NCBI GenBank assembly: GCA_003599205.1
Contig: QZJA01000003.1
Location: forward strand, 1-22,686
DNA length: 22,686 nt
DNA from: Candidatus Parcubacteria bacterium
GTDB taxonomy: Bacteria > Patescibacteriota > Patescibacteriia > UBA1558 > GWA2-36-10
Direction of reading: 5' to 3'
Under the pieces are notes generated by a model, which was not told where the DNA came from, did no database searches, and saw only the letters and a list, made by a program, of their open reading frames with translations. How positions within the stretch are numbered: the first letter of the stretch is position 1; the number at the start of each line of letters is the position of its first letter. Positions 7,864 to 14,779 of this stretch are shown here, piece after piece. The position numbers and the translations under genes are program-made.

Positions 7864-9228
7864 TTATCTTCCTAGGGTTATGTTAAATATTGTATTAATT
7901 GTTTTGAGTATTATGGAAACATCCAAAGCAATTGATTGGTTTTTGATATAAAAGAGATCGTATTGCAATTTTTGTTTAGCATCTTCGACACTAGCGCCGT
8001 AAGGGTAGTTGATTTGCGCCCAGCCACTCAGGCCTGGTTTTACCAAATGCCTTTCGTTGTAATAAGGTACTTCTTTTATTAGTTGTTCGACAAATTCAGG
8101 TCGCTCAGGACGCGGTCCGACAAAACTCATATTACCGATGATAATATTCCAAAATTGAGGTATTTCATCAAGCCGAGTTTTTCTCATGAGTTTGCCTATT
8201 TTGGTGATACGGGCGTCATTTTTTTGTGCCCACTGAGCGCCGTCTTTTTCAGCATTGCTGACCATAGAGCGGAATTTGTAAACAGTAAATATTTTATTTG
8301 CTAGACCAACTCGTTCTTGCTTGTAGATAAGCGGTCCTTTTGATTCTATTTTTATCAGTAGAGCAATGATGGGCAGTAGTATTAGTGATATCAGGCCAAA
8401 TAAGCTGGCGAAAAAAATATCAATTAGTCTTTTAGCAATCACGAAAAATTGGTTATTTTTTTGACTGATGTTTTCCAAAAACCAGTTGCGCTCCAAAGCA
8501 GTAGTCGGAATTTTGCCGGTTATTTTTTCATAAAAATCAGTCAAGTTGAAATATTGTATTTTTAGATTGATGCTTTCAAATAAATAGCGAGCTACCTCAG
8601 GACTATAGCGAGGATTACTGACGGCGACTACGGTATTTATTTTGTTTTTGATCAAAGTATTTTTCAAATCGCTTAAATCTTTGCTGATGTTGACTATTTG
8701 GAATTTTTCGGGAATTTCTGAATAGTCAGGATTCACTATCAACTGCAGTTTGTAGCTAAGCTCAGGCTGGGTGATTATTTCTTCGGCCAAAAGTAAAGAC
8801 TCGGGGCTAATACCGATTATTGCCAAATTGTTTTGCAGGGCTTTGCCGGAGATAACAGTATAAAATATTTTACGCCAAAGCAGGAATAATGCAGTGAAAA
8901 TAAGGAGTAATATCAGCAGTATAGTCTGGGGGCGGATATCAGAAAAACGTCCAACTATAGTGTAAAAGATTAAAACAGCCAAAAGAGCATTGATAACTAA
9001 ATTTTGGATCAATTGGCCGTAAAATTCGAAATCTTTTTTCATGCGCCTTATTTCATAAAGGCGATTGATAAAGAAAACCAGTACCCAAACAGCAAAAACT
9101 AGCGAAAACGGAGCTAGATGTTCCTGCCATAATTTCATGTCCAGATAGCCATAACGGACAAGTAAAGTCAGGGCTAAGCTGCCATAAAGTAAGATAATGT
9201 CTCCTAAAAATAAAACTACTTTTCGCAT
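7864..9228 (-). CDS. Polyprenyl glycosylphosphotransferase (WbaP/WcaJ-like), initiates lipid-linked glycan
   Basis: The ATG at 9228 is preferred; a TTG directly before it (9231) would add one residue. The 454-residue protein has four N-terminal membrane segments (about residues 3-130), a soluble CoA_binding_3-like middle domain (about 135-235), a fifth hydrophobic segment, and a C-terminal Bac_transf catalytic domain (about 265-454). The catalytic domain shows GPLIYKQERVGL, FTVYKFRSM, the LDEIPQFWNI motif carrying the catalytic Asp-Glu pair, MSFVGPRPERPEF and KPGLSGWAQI, all diagnostic of polyisoprenyl-phosphate hexose-1-phosphate transferases. It transfers sugar-1-phosphate from a UDP-sugar to undecaprenyl phosphate, the committed step of glycan assembly. 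It is the first gene of the minus-strand operon and lies just downstream of a consensus promoter, so the leader RNA should be only about 20 bases. Confidence 0.92.
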   Translation of the reverse strand: MRKVVLFLGDIILLYGSLALTLLVRYGYLDMKLWQEHLAPFSLVFAVWVLVFFINRLYEIRRMKKDFEFYGQLIQNLVINALLAVLIFYTIVGRFSDIRPQTILLILLLIFTALFLLWRKIFYTVISGKALQNNLAIIGISPESLLLAEEIITQPELSYKLQLIVNPDYSEIPEKFQIVNISKDLSDLKNTLIKNKINTVVAVSNPRYSPEVARYLFESINLKIQYFNLTDFYEKITGKIPTTALERNWFLENISQKNNQFFVIAKRLIDIFFASLFGLISLILLPIIALLIKIESKGPLIYKQERVGLANKIFTVYKFRSMVSNAEKDGAQWAQKNDARITKIGKLMRKTRLDEIPQFWNIIIGNMSFVGPRPERPEFVEQLIKEVPYYNERHLVKPGLSGWAQINYPYGASVEDAKQKLQYDLFYIKNQSIALDVSIILKTINTIFNITLGR

Positions 9229-9232
9229 CAAT

Positions 9233-9261
9233 TTGAATTAAATGACTTTTTATATTATAAT
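9233..9261 (+). promoter_or_regulatory. Predicted sigma70-type promoter driving the + strand GT2-methyltransferase-ligase operon
   Basis: TTGAAT at 9233-9238 (4 of 6 matches to the -35 consensus), a 17-base spacer, and a perfect TATAAT at 9256-9261. Transcription would begin near 9268, about 73 bases before the GT2 start at 9341. Its -10 box overlaps the opposite-strand -10 box in the palindrome ATTATAAT (9254-9261). Predicted from sequence only. Confidence 0.6.
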
Positions 9262-9283
9262 AAGAACAGCCTTTATTTGTCAA
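9254..9283 (-). promoter_or_regulatory. Predicted consensus sigma70-type promoter driving the - strand glycan operon
   Basis: Read on the minus strand: a perfect TTGACA (9283-9278), an 18-base spacer, and a perfect TATAAT (9259-9254). The start of transcription would fall near 9247, about 19 bases before the ATG at 9228. Twelve of twelve consensus matches make this the strongest promoter in the window. Confidence 0.8.
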
Positions 9284-9340
9284 ATATTTTTACTAATTTT
9301 AGGCAAAAATATTCTAATCTTTTTTTATTTTAGGCCAGAT

Positions 9341-10057
9341 ATGAAAGATGTGATTTTGCTCCCAACTTATAACGAAAGGGAAAACGTCAAGCTAATTATC
9401 CCAGAAATTTTTGCCTTACTGCCAGATATCAATGTTTTGGTGATAGATGACAGCTCTCCTGATAAAACGGCTGAGGTAGTCAAGGATTTGATGAAAGGTT
9501 ACCCTAATTTGTCTATCTTGGAAAGGAAGGTAAAGGATGGATTGGGTAATGCTTATATTACTGCTATGAAGCAGGTGATGGAGGATCCAAATATTCGGTC
9601 AGTAATTACTATGGATGCTGATGGATCGCACCAACCTAAATACCTCAAGGATTTTTTGGCCAATATTGATAATTATGATTTAATTATTGGCTCACGTTAT
9701 GTCCCAACTGGCGGGGTGGAGAATTGGGAGTTTTGGCGTAAGAAATTAAGTAAGTTTGGAAATCTTTATGCCAAAGTGTTGACGGGATTGCCAATCAATG
9801 ATTTTACGGCTGGTTTTATGTGTATCAGCCGATCTTATTTAAGAAAGATGGATTTTTCTGACATCAGTTCGGCCGGATATTCGTTTTTGATTGAGTTAAA
9901 ATTTTATCTCATACATAAATATAAGGCGCGAGTCAAAGAAGTCCCGATAATTTTTGCTAGTCGTCGTGAAGGGGAATCAAAAATATCTAATCAGATAATT
10001 TCTGAAGGTGTTAGAGCTCCTTGGCGACTGTTTTTGAAACGATTATGGAAAAAATAA
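9341..10057 (+). CDS. GT2 glycosyltransferase, polyprenyl-phosphate mannose/glucose synthase-like (DPM1 type)
   Basis: The start is placed at the ATG at 9341 (MKDVILLPTYNERENV), where the family normally begins. The longer reading from 9242 would add 33 hydrophobic residues and run through the promoter region. The 238-residue product has VLVIDDSSPDKTAE, an MDADGSHQP motif (the D-x-D metal site), GSRYVPTGG, NDFTAGFMCISR and GESKIS, all characteristic of dolichyl-phosphate mannose synthase and its bacterial relatives. These enzymes charge polyprenyl phosphate with a hexose from a nucleotide sugar. There is no C-terminal GtrA-like membrane domain, so it is a soluble or peripheral single-domain form. 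It would supply a lipid-linked sugar donor used outside the cytoplasm. The gene overlaps the next start by 13 bases. Confidence 0.9.
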   Translation: MKDVILLPTYNERENVKLIIPEIFALLPDINVLVIDDSSPDKTAEVVKDLMKGYPNLSILERKVKDGLGNAYITAMKQVMEDPNIRSVITMDADGSHQPKYLKDFLANIDNYDLIIGSRYVPTGGVENWEFWRKKLSKFGNLYAKVLTGLPINDFTAGFMCISRSYLRKMDFSDISSAGYSFLIELKFYLIHKYKARVKEVPIIFASRREGESKISNQIISEGVRAPWRLFLKRLWKK

Positions 10058-10917
10058 TTTGTCCGATTTGCTTGGGGGAAAAACACAAACTTTTTTGTCA
10101 AAAAAATGGCTATGATCTTTATCACTGTCAGGATTGTGATTTAGTTTTTGTTTGGCCAGCACCCAGTATCCTTGATAATGTCTATTCCAAGGATTATTTT
10201 CATAAAGACAATTTAGATCATAAGTTCGGCTATACTGATTATGATCAAGATAAAGGCATGATGAAGGAGGTCTTTCTCAAGCACTTGGATAATTTTGCCC
10301 GCTTGGTGCCGGGTCGAAAGATTTTTGATATTGGTTCAGCTACCGGTTATTTTTTGGATTTGGCCAAAGATAAAGGTTGGCAGACTTATGGCATAGATAT
10401 TTCTGAATATGCTAGTCAATTGGCACGCGAAAAAGGTCATCAGGCTTGGGCGGGTAAAGATTTAGAAACAGTTGACCAACAAGAAAAATTTGATTTGGTA
10501 ACTATGTGGGATGTCCTGGAGCATTTGCCTGATCCGCTAGCTTACTTGAAAAAGCTGAAAAATCTCATGCATGAGGATTCTGTTTTGGCAGTCAATACTA
10601 TTGATCGTGGCTCTTTGTGGGCTAGAATCTGGGGCAAGCGTTGGCAACTAGTAGTGCCGCCCGAACATTTGATGTATTATACTTACAAAAATTTAGAAGA
10701 CATATTTTCTCGGGCTGGCTTTGAGATAGTAGCCAAAAAGAAAGTTGGTAAGAAATTTTCTTTGCCTTATATTTTTGGCATACTGCATAATTCCAAAGGT
10801 TTGGGAATTTACAAGAGCTTGTCCTCATTTTTTGATAAGCCACTCTGGCGTAAATTTGCTATTCCTATCAATGTAAGAGATAATATGTTTGTTTTGGTTA
10901 AACCTAAAAAACAATAA
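10045..10917 (+). CDS. Class I SAM-dependent methyltransferase with N-terminal zinc ribbon
   Basis: The start is chosen at the ATG at 10045 rather than the TTG at 10021, because the zinc-binding residues begin directly after it. The 290-residue protein has a short N-terminal ribbon with Cys6, Cys9, Cys28 and Cys31 (CPIC and CQDC), followed by a Methyltransf_23-like domain: motif I FDIGSATGYFL (residues 94-104), YGIDISEYA, and a LVTMWDVLEHLPDP segment. The C-terminal part (PPEHLMYYTYKNLEDIF) is typical of this group, which is common in O-antigen and sugar-modification loci. Zinc-ribbon methyltransferases of this type often act on deoxysugars or glycan ends. It overlaps the GT2 gene by 13 bases and is followed after four bases by the ligase-like gene. 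The acceptor is unknown. Confidence 0.85.
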   Translation: MEKIICPICLGEKHKLFCQKNGYDLYHCQDCDLVFVWPAPSILDNVYSKDYFHKDNLDHKFGYTDYDQDKGMMKEVFLKHLDNFARLVPGRKIFDIGSATGYFLDLAKDKGWQTYGIDISEYASQLAREKGHQAWAGKDLETVDQQEKFDLVTMWDVLEHLPDPLAYLKKLKNLMHEDSVLAVNTIDRGSLWARIWGKRWQLVVPPEHLMYYTYKNLEDIFSRAGFEIVAKKKVGKKFSLPYIFGILHNSKGLGIYKSLSSFFDKPLWRKFAIPINVRDNMFVLVKPKKQ

Positions 10918-10921
10918 TAAT

Positions 10922-13075
10922 ATGAAGATTTTCAAAAAAATTAAGGATTTTTTCCGAGGACTTAAGACTAGCGATGATTGGCTACTACTGGTGGCCAAGA
11001 TATTGCTAGTTGGGATTTTATTTACTCCTTTGCTGGTCAGTGAAGCTTTTTATTTCCCTTACATAGTGCCAAGGAATTTGCTGTTTCGTCTATTGATAAA
11101 CATACTTTTGGGCATTTATTTATGGCTCTGGCTCAATAATTCAAAGTATAGATTTCGTTCTAATAAAGGCTTGATAGTTTTGTTTTTGTTTGTTTTGTCT
11201 TTGACAGTATCTAGTATTTTAGGCGGAGATTTTACTTTTAGTCTGTGGAGTAATTTTGAACGAATGGACGGTTTGTTGGGTTGGTATTATATTTTTGTCT
11301 ATATTTTTGTTTTATTGGGGCTGACCAGAGAAAAAAAAGATTGGCATCTTTTGTTTAATTTTGCTTTAATTCCCGCTTGGACAGTAGCTCTATTGGCCGT
11401 TGCACAAAGATTGAACTTACCTTTTGTGCCTGATTCACAAGGAGGTATCAGAACCACCTCTACTTTAGGTAACGCCGCTTATCTGGGGTCTTATATGTTT
11501 TTAAATTCCGTCCTGGCATTTTATTTGCTTATTATCAAAGCTTTGAAGAAAAAATTTGCCTGGTCATGGACTTATATTTGGTATGCTCTTAGTGTTATCC
11601 TTTTTGTCAGCGCTTTGGTGGTTAGTCAGACTAGGGGAGCATTTTTGGGTCTATTTGTCTGGGTGTTACTATTAGCTATTTTTTATCTTTGGTTTAACCG
11701 CAAAAAAAGAAATAAATTGTATTACGCTCTGGTGGCTGTGGTGGTACTTACTTTTGTTTTTGGCGCCTTGGTTTATCAACAAAAAGACAGCTCTTGGGTC
11801 AAGGATTCTTATTTTCTCAACAAGTTCGCCAGCATGTCTCTTGATGACACTACAGTTCATTCTCGTTGGAATATCTGGAAAAGCACTATTGTTTCGGTCA
11901 AAGAAAAACCTATTTTGGGTTGGGGAGAAGAAAGTTTTAGGTATGTGTTTAATAAATATTTTCCGCCAGAAATTTATCAACAGCCTGGTTCTGAAGTTTG
12001 GTTTGATCGACCGCACAATGTCTTGCTGCAGCATTTGATCCAGGGAGGTATATTGGGTTTAGCTTTATATTTGGGGGTTTTTGCTTACTTGATATTTTAT
12101 TTATACAAAAAAGCAAAAAAGCAAAAAGAATGGTTTTTCAGTTTCTTTTGGATAGCCTTTTTGTTGGGGTTTTTATTCCAAGATTTGTTTATTTTTGACA
12201 GTTTAAATATAAATATAGTTTTTTATCTGATTCTTGCTTATCTGTTTAGCTTGGGCACAAAAAAGAAATGGCATTTTCCTACTTTGATAAAAGGTAAAGA
12301 GAAAAAATATGTTTATTTGCCGCTGATAATAGTTTTGATTGGTGTAGTGACGTTTGTCATTGTTTATAAGCCTTATAAGAGTAATACTTTACTTATCAAA
12401 TCAAGCTCTTTGGTGATTGAAGCTCAAGGAAGGGGTGATTACACTATTGCTCTTAGCCTCTGGCGTCAGTCGGTGGCTGAATCTGTTTTGGGTGAAAGAG
12501 AAAAAGCAGAAGTTCTTTCTCGGATGGCTAGCGGTATATTATCAAACCCTTATGTTCCAGAAGATATTAAGGCTGATTATTTTGAAGAAGCTGAGGAGTA
12601 TTTGACTGATACTTACCATAAAAATTCTCAAGATGTGCGTCTTGGTTTGTTCTTAGCTTATTTTTATCAAAAAGCTTCTGGTATAAATCCTAGTTATGCT
12701 ATAGAAAATGTGAGTCTCTTAACTAGCCTGAGAAATTTAGCGCCAGAGCGACCGGATGTTTTGATTCAACTCAATTCAGCTTATTTGATGGTAGGTGATC
12801 TCCAGTCAGCTAGAGAAGTGGCTGATGATCTAAAAAGAATAGTCCCTTGGGCTAAACTTGGTTATTGGGCTACTTTCAATGTTGACCTTTATGAAAGCAA
12901 TGAAGAGGAGCTACGAGAAAATCTGGAAAAAATAAAAGCTATCAATCAATATAATTATGGTTTTGATTTTGAGACCAATGAATTGGATCGTCTACAGCTG
13001 ATATTGACTCAGGCAGGGGCAAATCAAGATCAGGAAATAGCTGATGTTATAAAAAGTTATCTTCCTCAAGATTAG
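10922..13075 (+). CDS. O-antigen ligase/polymerase-like membrane protein (Wzy_C family) with C-terminal extracytoplasmic domain
   Basis: The ATG at 10922 lies four bases after the upstream stop; the longer reading from 10889 would start inside the methyltransferase gene. The 717-residue product has about twelve membrane spans (roughly residues 15-490). The large outer loop holds the family motifs: FERMDGLLGW early, VVSQTRGAFLG with the conserved Arg, and GWGEESF followed by FDRPHNVLLQHLIQGG with the conserved His. These match WaaL/Wzy_C enzymes, which transfer or polymerise undecaprenyl-diphosphate-linked glycan on the outer face of the membrane. A helical C-terminal domain (about 505-717) of paired short helices looks TPR-like and would face outside. 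In a cell without lipopolysaccharide the acceptor might be protein or another lipid; this is inference. It ends the operon, followed by a strong terminator. Confidence 0.85.
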   Translation: MKIFKKIKDFFRGLKTSDDWLLLVAKILLVGILFTPLLVSEAFYFPYIVPRNLLFRLLINILLGIYLWLWLNNSKYRFRSNKGLIVLFLFVLSLTVSSILGGDFTFSLWSNFERMDGLLGWYYIFVYIFVLLGLTREKKDWHLLFNFALIPAWTVALLAVAQRLNLPFVPDSQGGIRTTSTLGNAAYLGSYMFLNSVLAFYLLIIKALKKKFAWSWTYIWYALSVILFVSALVVSQTRGAFLGLFVWVLLLAIFYLWFNRKKRNKLYYALVAVVVLTFVFGALVYQQKDSSWVKDSYFLNKFASMSLDDTTVHSRWNIWKSTIVSVKEKPILGWGEESFRYVFNKYFPPEIYQQPGSEVWFDRPHNVLLQHLIQGGILGLALYLGVFAYLIFYLYKKAKKQKEWFFSFFWIAFLLGFLFQDLFIFDSLNINIVFYLILAYLFSLGTKKKWHFPTLIKGKEKKYVYLPLIIVLIGVVTFVIVYKPYKSNTLLIKSSSLVIEAQGRGDYTIALSLWRQSVAESVLGEREKAEVLSRMASGILSNPYVPEDIKADYFEEAEEYLTDTYHKNSQDVRLGLFLAYFYQKASGINPSYAIENVSLLTSLRNLAPERPDVLIQLNSAYLMVGDLQSAREVADDLKRIVPWAKLGYWATFNVDLYESNEEELRENLEKIKAINQYNYGFDFETNELDRLQLILTQAGANQDQEIADVIKSYLPQD

Positions 13076-13089
13076 GATTTTTATCAATG

Positions 13090-13153
13090 TCCCACCCTTT
13101 GACTCTATAGCTCAACTGAGCTAACTAAAGTCTGGGGGTGGGATTTTGTTTTT
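13090..13153 (+). terminator. Intrinsic terminator of the GT2-methyltransferase-ligase operon
   Basis: TCCCACCC (13090-13097) pairs with GGGTGGGA (13136-13143). Inside, GACT (13101-13104) pairs with AGTC (13129-13132), and TAGCTC...GAGCTA (13108-13113 with 13118-13123) forms the tip with an AACT loop. The stem is followed by TTTTGTTTTT (13144-13153). It lies 15 bases after the ligase stop and before the pilus/chemosensory promoter. Confidence 0.85.
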
Positions 13154-13174
13154 AGTGGTAAAATATGTTATAAT
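13146..13174 (+). promoter_or_regulatory. Predicted extended -10 promoter of the chemosensory/type IV pilus operon
   Basis: TGTTATAAT at 13166-13174 is a perfect -10 box (13169-13174) with an upstream TG one base away, the extended -10 form. A weak -35 (TTGTTT, 13146-13151) sits 17 bases upstream, inside the T-run of the preceding terminator. Transcription would start near 13181, leaving an A-rich leader of about 32 bases before the GTG at 13213. No other intergenic gap exists from here to the window end, so this may serve all eight genes. Confidence 0.65.
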
Positions 13175-13212
13175 TTAGTAACAGAAAAAATAAAAACACA
13201 TAGAAAATAAGA

Positions 13213-14373
13213 GTGAAAATAGCAGAAACAAAAATCTATATTAAGTTTATTTTCTGGTTTGTTTTAGTGTCTCTTTTGCCGCTGATAGTTTTATTTGTTG
13301 TTATCTATTTGACCGATAAAGATTTGGCTCAATTGTTGAATGACCCAGAAATATTAAGAAGTATTTTATTAGGTATTTTTATTTCTTTAGCTTTTGTGTT
13401 TTTATTGTCTCTTTTGGCTACTCGTTATTTATCAAAAGTTGTAGCTAATCCGATCCAGCTTTCTCTCAAAGAGCTCCTTCTAGTAGTGGAAGAATTATCC
13501 AAATCAATTCAAAATTTGTCTGATATTAGTCAAAATGACAGCAGTGTTTCTCAAGATCTTTTGACTAGTTCCCAAGAGCAGGAGCAGGGACTCAAAACTG
13601 GTCAGAAAGCAGTAGCTCAAATGGTCAAATCGCTCAATGAAATCGCTGTTAAAGCCAAGAGTTCAGCCAAAGATACAGCCAATATTGATAAGCTGGCCAG
13701 CGATAGCGGTACTAAATCACAAGCGGCTTTGAATAGTCTGGCGGCGGTAAAGCATTTGGTCACAGAGAATCAGAAATTGAGTCAGGCCTTGGACGTTTAT
13801 GCTCACAAAGTAACAGACATAGCCAAGAGAGTTGAAGTTTTGGCAGAAACAGCCAAATTTTTGAGTCTCAATGTATCTATTGAAGCCAATAAAACCTCTT
13901 TTGGCGGGCAGTTTTCCAATTTGGTTTCACAAATAAGGGAGCTTAATATTACCAGTCAACAGGCCGCTACCAGTATTCAGGCTTTGGTTTCTGATATGAG
14001 CAGGCAGATAGAACAGGCCAAGCAAGCTAGTGTGTATGAATGGCAGGAAACAAATAAAAGTATCCAGATAGTAGGTCAGACTATTAATTTTTTGAATCGC
14101 ATAGTAGGCAATGTTGGTAATATAGCCAAAAGTACTCAGATAATCAGCCAAGAAGCTGAAGGCACTCAACATGATGCCGACAAAATAAATTCTATGATTT
14201 CGGCTTTAAATAAGTCAGTTAAATCATTAGTGAACAATGCTGATGATATGACCAAGATAATTCACAAACAATTAGTAGTAATTCGTTCGCTGAATAAATC
14301 TTCGGCCGCTTTAAATAAAGTAACGGATAATTTAAATAACTTGGTAGGTGAAAATAGTGATTATGCCGATTAA
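13213..14373 (+). CDS. Methyl-accepting chemotaxis-like transducer with no sensory domain and divergent tip
   Basis: The start is the GTG at 13213; no in-frame ATG precedes the first membrane span. The 386-residue protein has two membrane spans (about 11-33 and 50-69) joined by an outer loop of only about 16 residues. A short HAMP-like linker with NP at 79-80 follows, then a long coiled coil to the C-terminus. Residues 208-245 align with the MCP hairpin tip: L-x-LN-x2-IEA (217-225), then a Gly-rich turn and a Phe, followed by a descending QIRELN. Canonical tip residues are changed: the QTN of the family's QTNLLALN is TAK here, and the Arg after IEAA is replaced. It should sit in the membrane and couple to CheW/CheA. 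With no ligand-binding domain, input might come from the membrane, pilins, or the cytoplasm. There is no C-terminal pentapeptide for CheR docking. Confidence 0.8.
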   Translation: MKIAETKIYIKFIFWFVLVSLLPLIVLFVVIYLTDKDLAQLLNDPEILRSILLGIFISLAFVFLLSLLATRYLSKVVANPIQLSLKELLLVVEELSKSIQNLSDISQNDSSVSQDLLTSSQEQEQGLKTGQKAVAQMVKSLNEIAVKAKSSAKDTANIDKLASDSGTKSQAALNSLAAVKHLVTENQKLSQALDVYAHKVTDIAKRVEVLAETAKFLSLNVSIEANKTSFGGQFSNLVSQIRELNITSQQAATSIQALVSDMSRQIEQAKQASVYEWQETNKSIQIVGQTINFLNRIVGNVGNIAKSTQIISQEAEGTQHDADKINSMISALNKSVKSLVNNADDMTKIIHKQLVVIRSLNKSSAALNKVTDNLNNLVGENSDYAD

Positions 14374-14779
14374 GACACACAAATTTATTTTATTCCATTT
14401 GGCTGACGATACTTTTGCTGTGCCGCTTTTGCCGTCAGCTCAATTTATTGCTTATGATGCTTTTACTTTGATCCCAGGAGTCTTGGATAAAGTTTTGGGC
14501 TTGATTTATCATAGCGGCAAAGTAGTCACTCTGTTGGATACAGTCAAAATATTGGCTATAAAAAGCAAGCGTGTTCGTAGTAATAATTGTTTACTTTTTG
14601 ATTACCAAGGAGATTATTATGCTCTAGAGGTTGACGAGGGCGATATTACTGTTAAAGCACAGAAAATTTTGCTTGATCGTAGTAAAAAAAGATTTAAAAA
14701 GTATATAAAGGTCAACAACAAAAAAGTTTATATTCTAGATTTGGAAGATTTGTGGAAAGAAGTCAAAATTTATGATTAG
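14363..14779 (+). CDS. CheW-like adaptor protein
   Basis: The ATG at 14363 overlaps the end of the transducer gene by 11 bases; a GTG at 14348 is a poorer choice. The 138-residue protein is a single CheW domain: FILFHLADDTFAVPL (first strands), a LIPGVLDKVLGLIYHSGKVVTLLDTVKIL core that matches the 'P..V.G.i...G.v.pv.dl' block, then NNCLLFDYQGDYYALEVDE and a final YILDLEDLW strand-helix. CheW proteins bridge transducers and CheA in signalling arrays at the inner face of the membrane. Position between an MCP and CheA fits exactly. It could equally be named PilI-like by analogy with pilus chemosensory systems. The gene ends overlapping the CheA start by 8 bases. Confidence 0.88.
   Translation: MPIKTHKFILFHLADDTFAVPLLPSAQFIAYDAFTLIPGVLDKVLGLIYHSGKVVTLLDTVKILAIKSKRVRSNNCLLFDYQGDYYALEVDEGDITVKAQKILLDRSKKRFKKYIKVNNKKVYILDLEDLWKEVKIYD

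Noticed and set aside
9242..9340. Hydrophobic 33-residue N-terminal extension of the GT2 protein
   Set aside because: The family starts at the LLPTYNE strand, which follows the ATG at 9341, and the extension overlaps the predicted divergent promoters, including the -10 box.
12107..12130. AAAAAGC tandem repeats in the ligase gene
   Set aside because: Only about two and a half imprecise copies, encoding a Lys-rich cytoplasmic loop after a membrane span; expected in such a protein.
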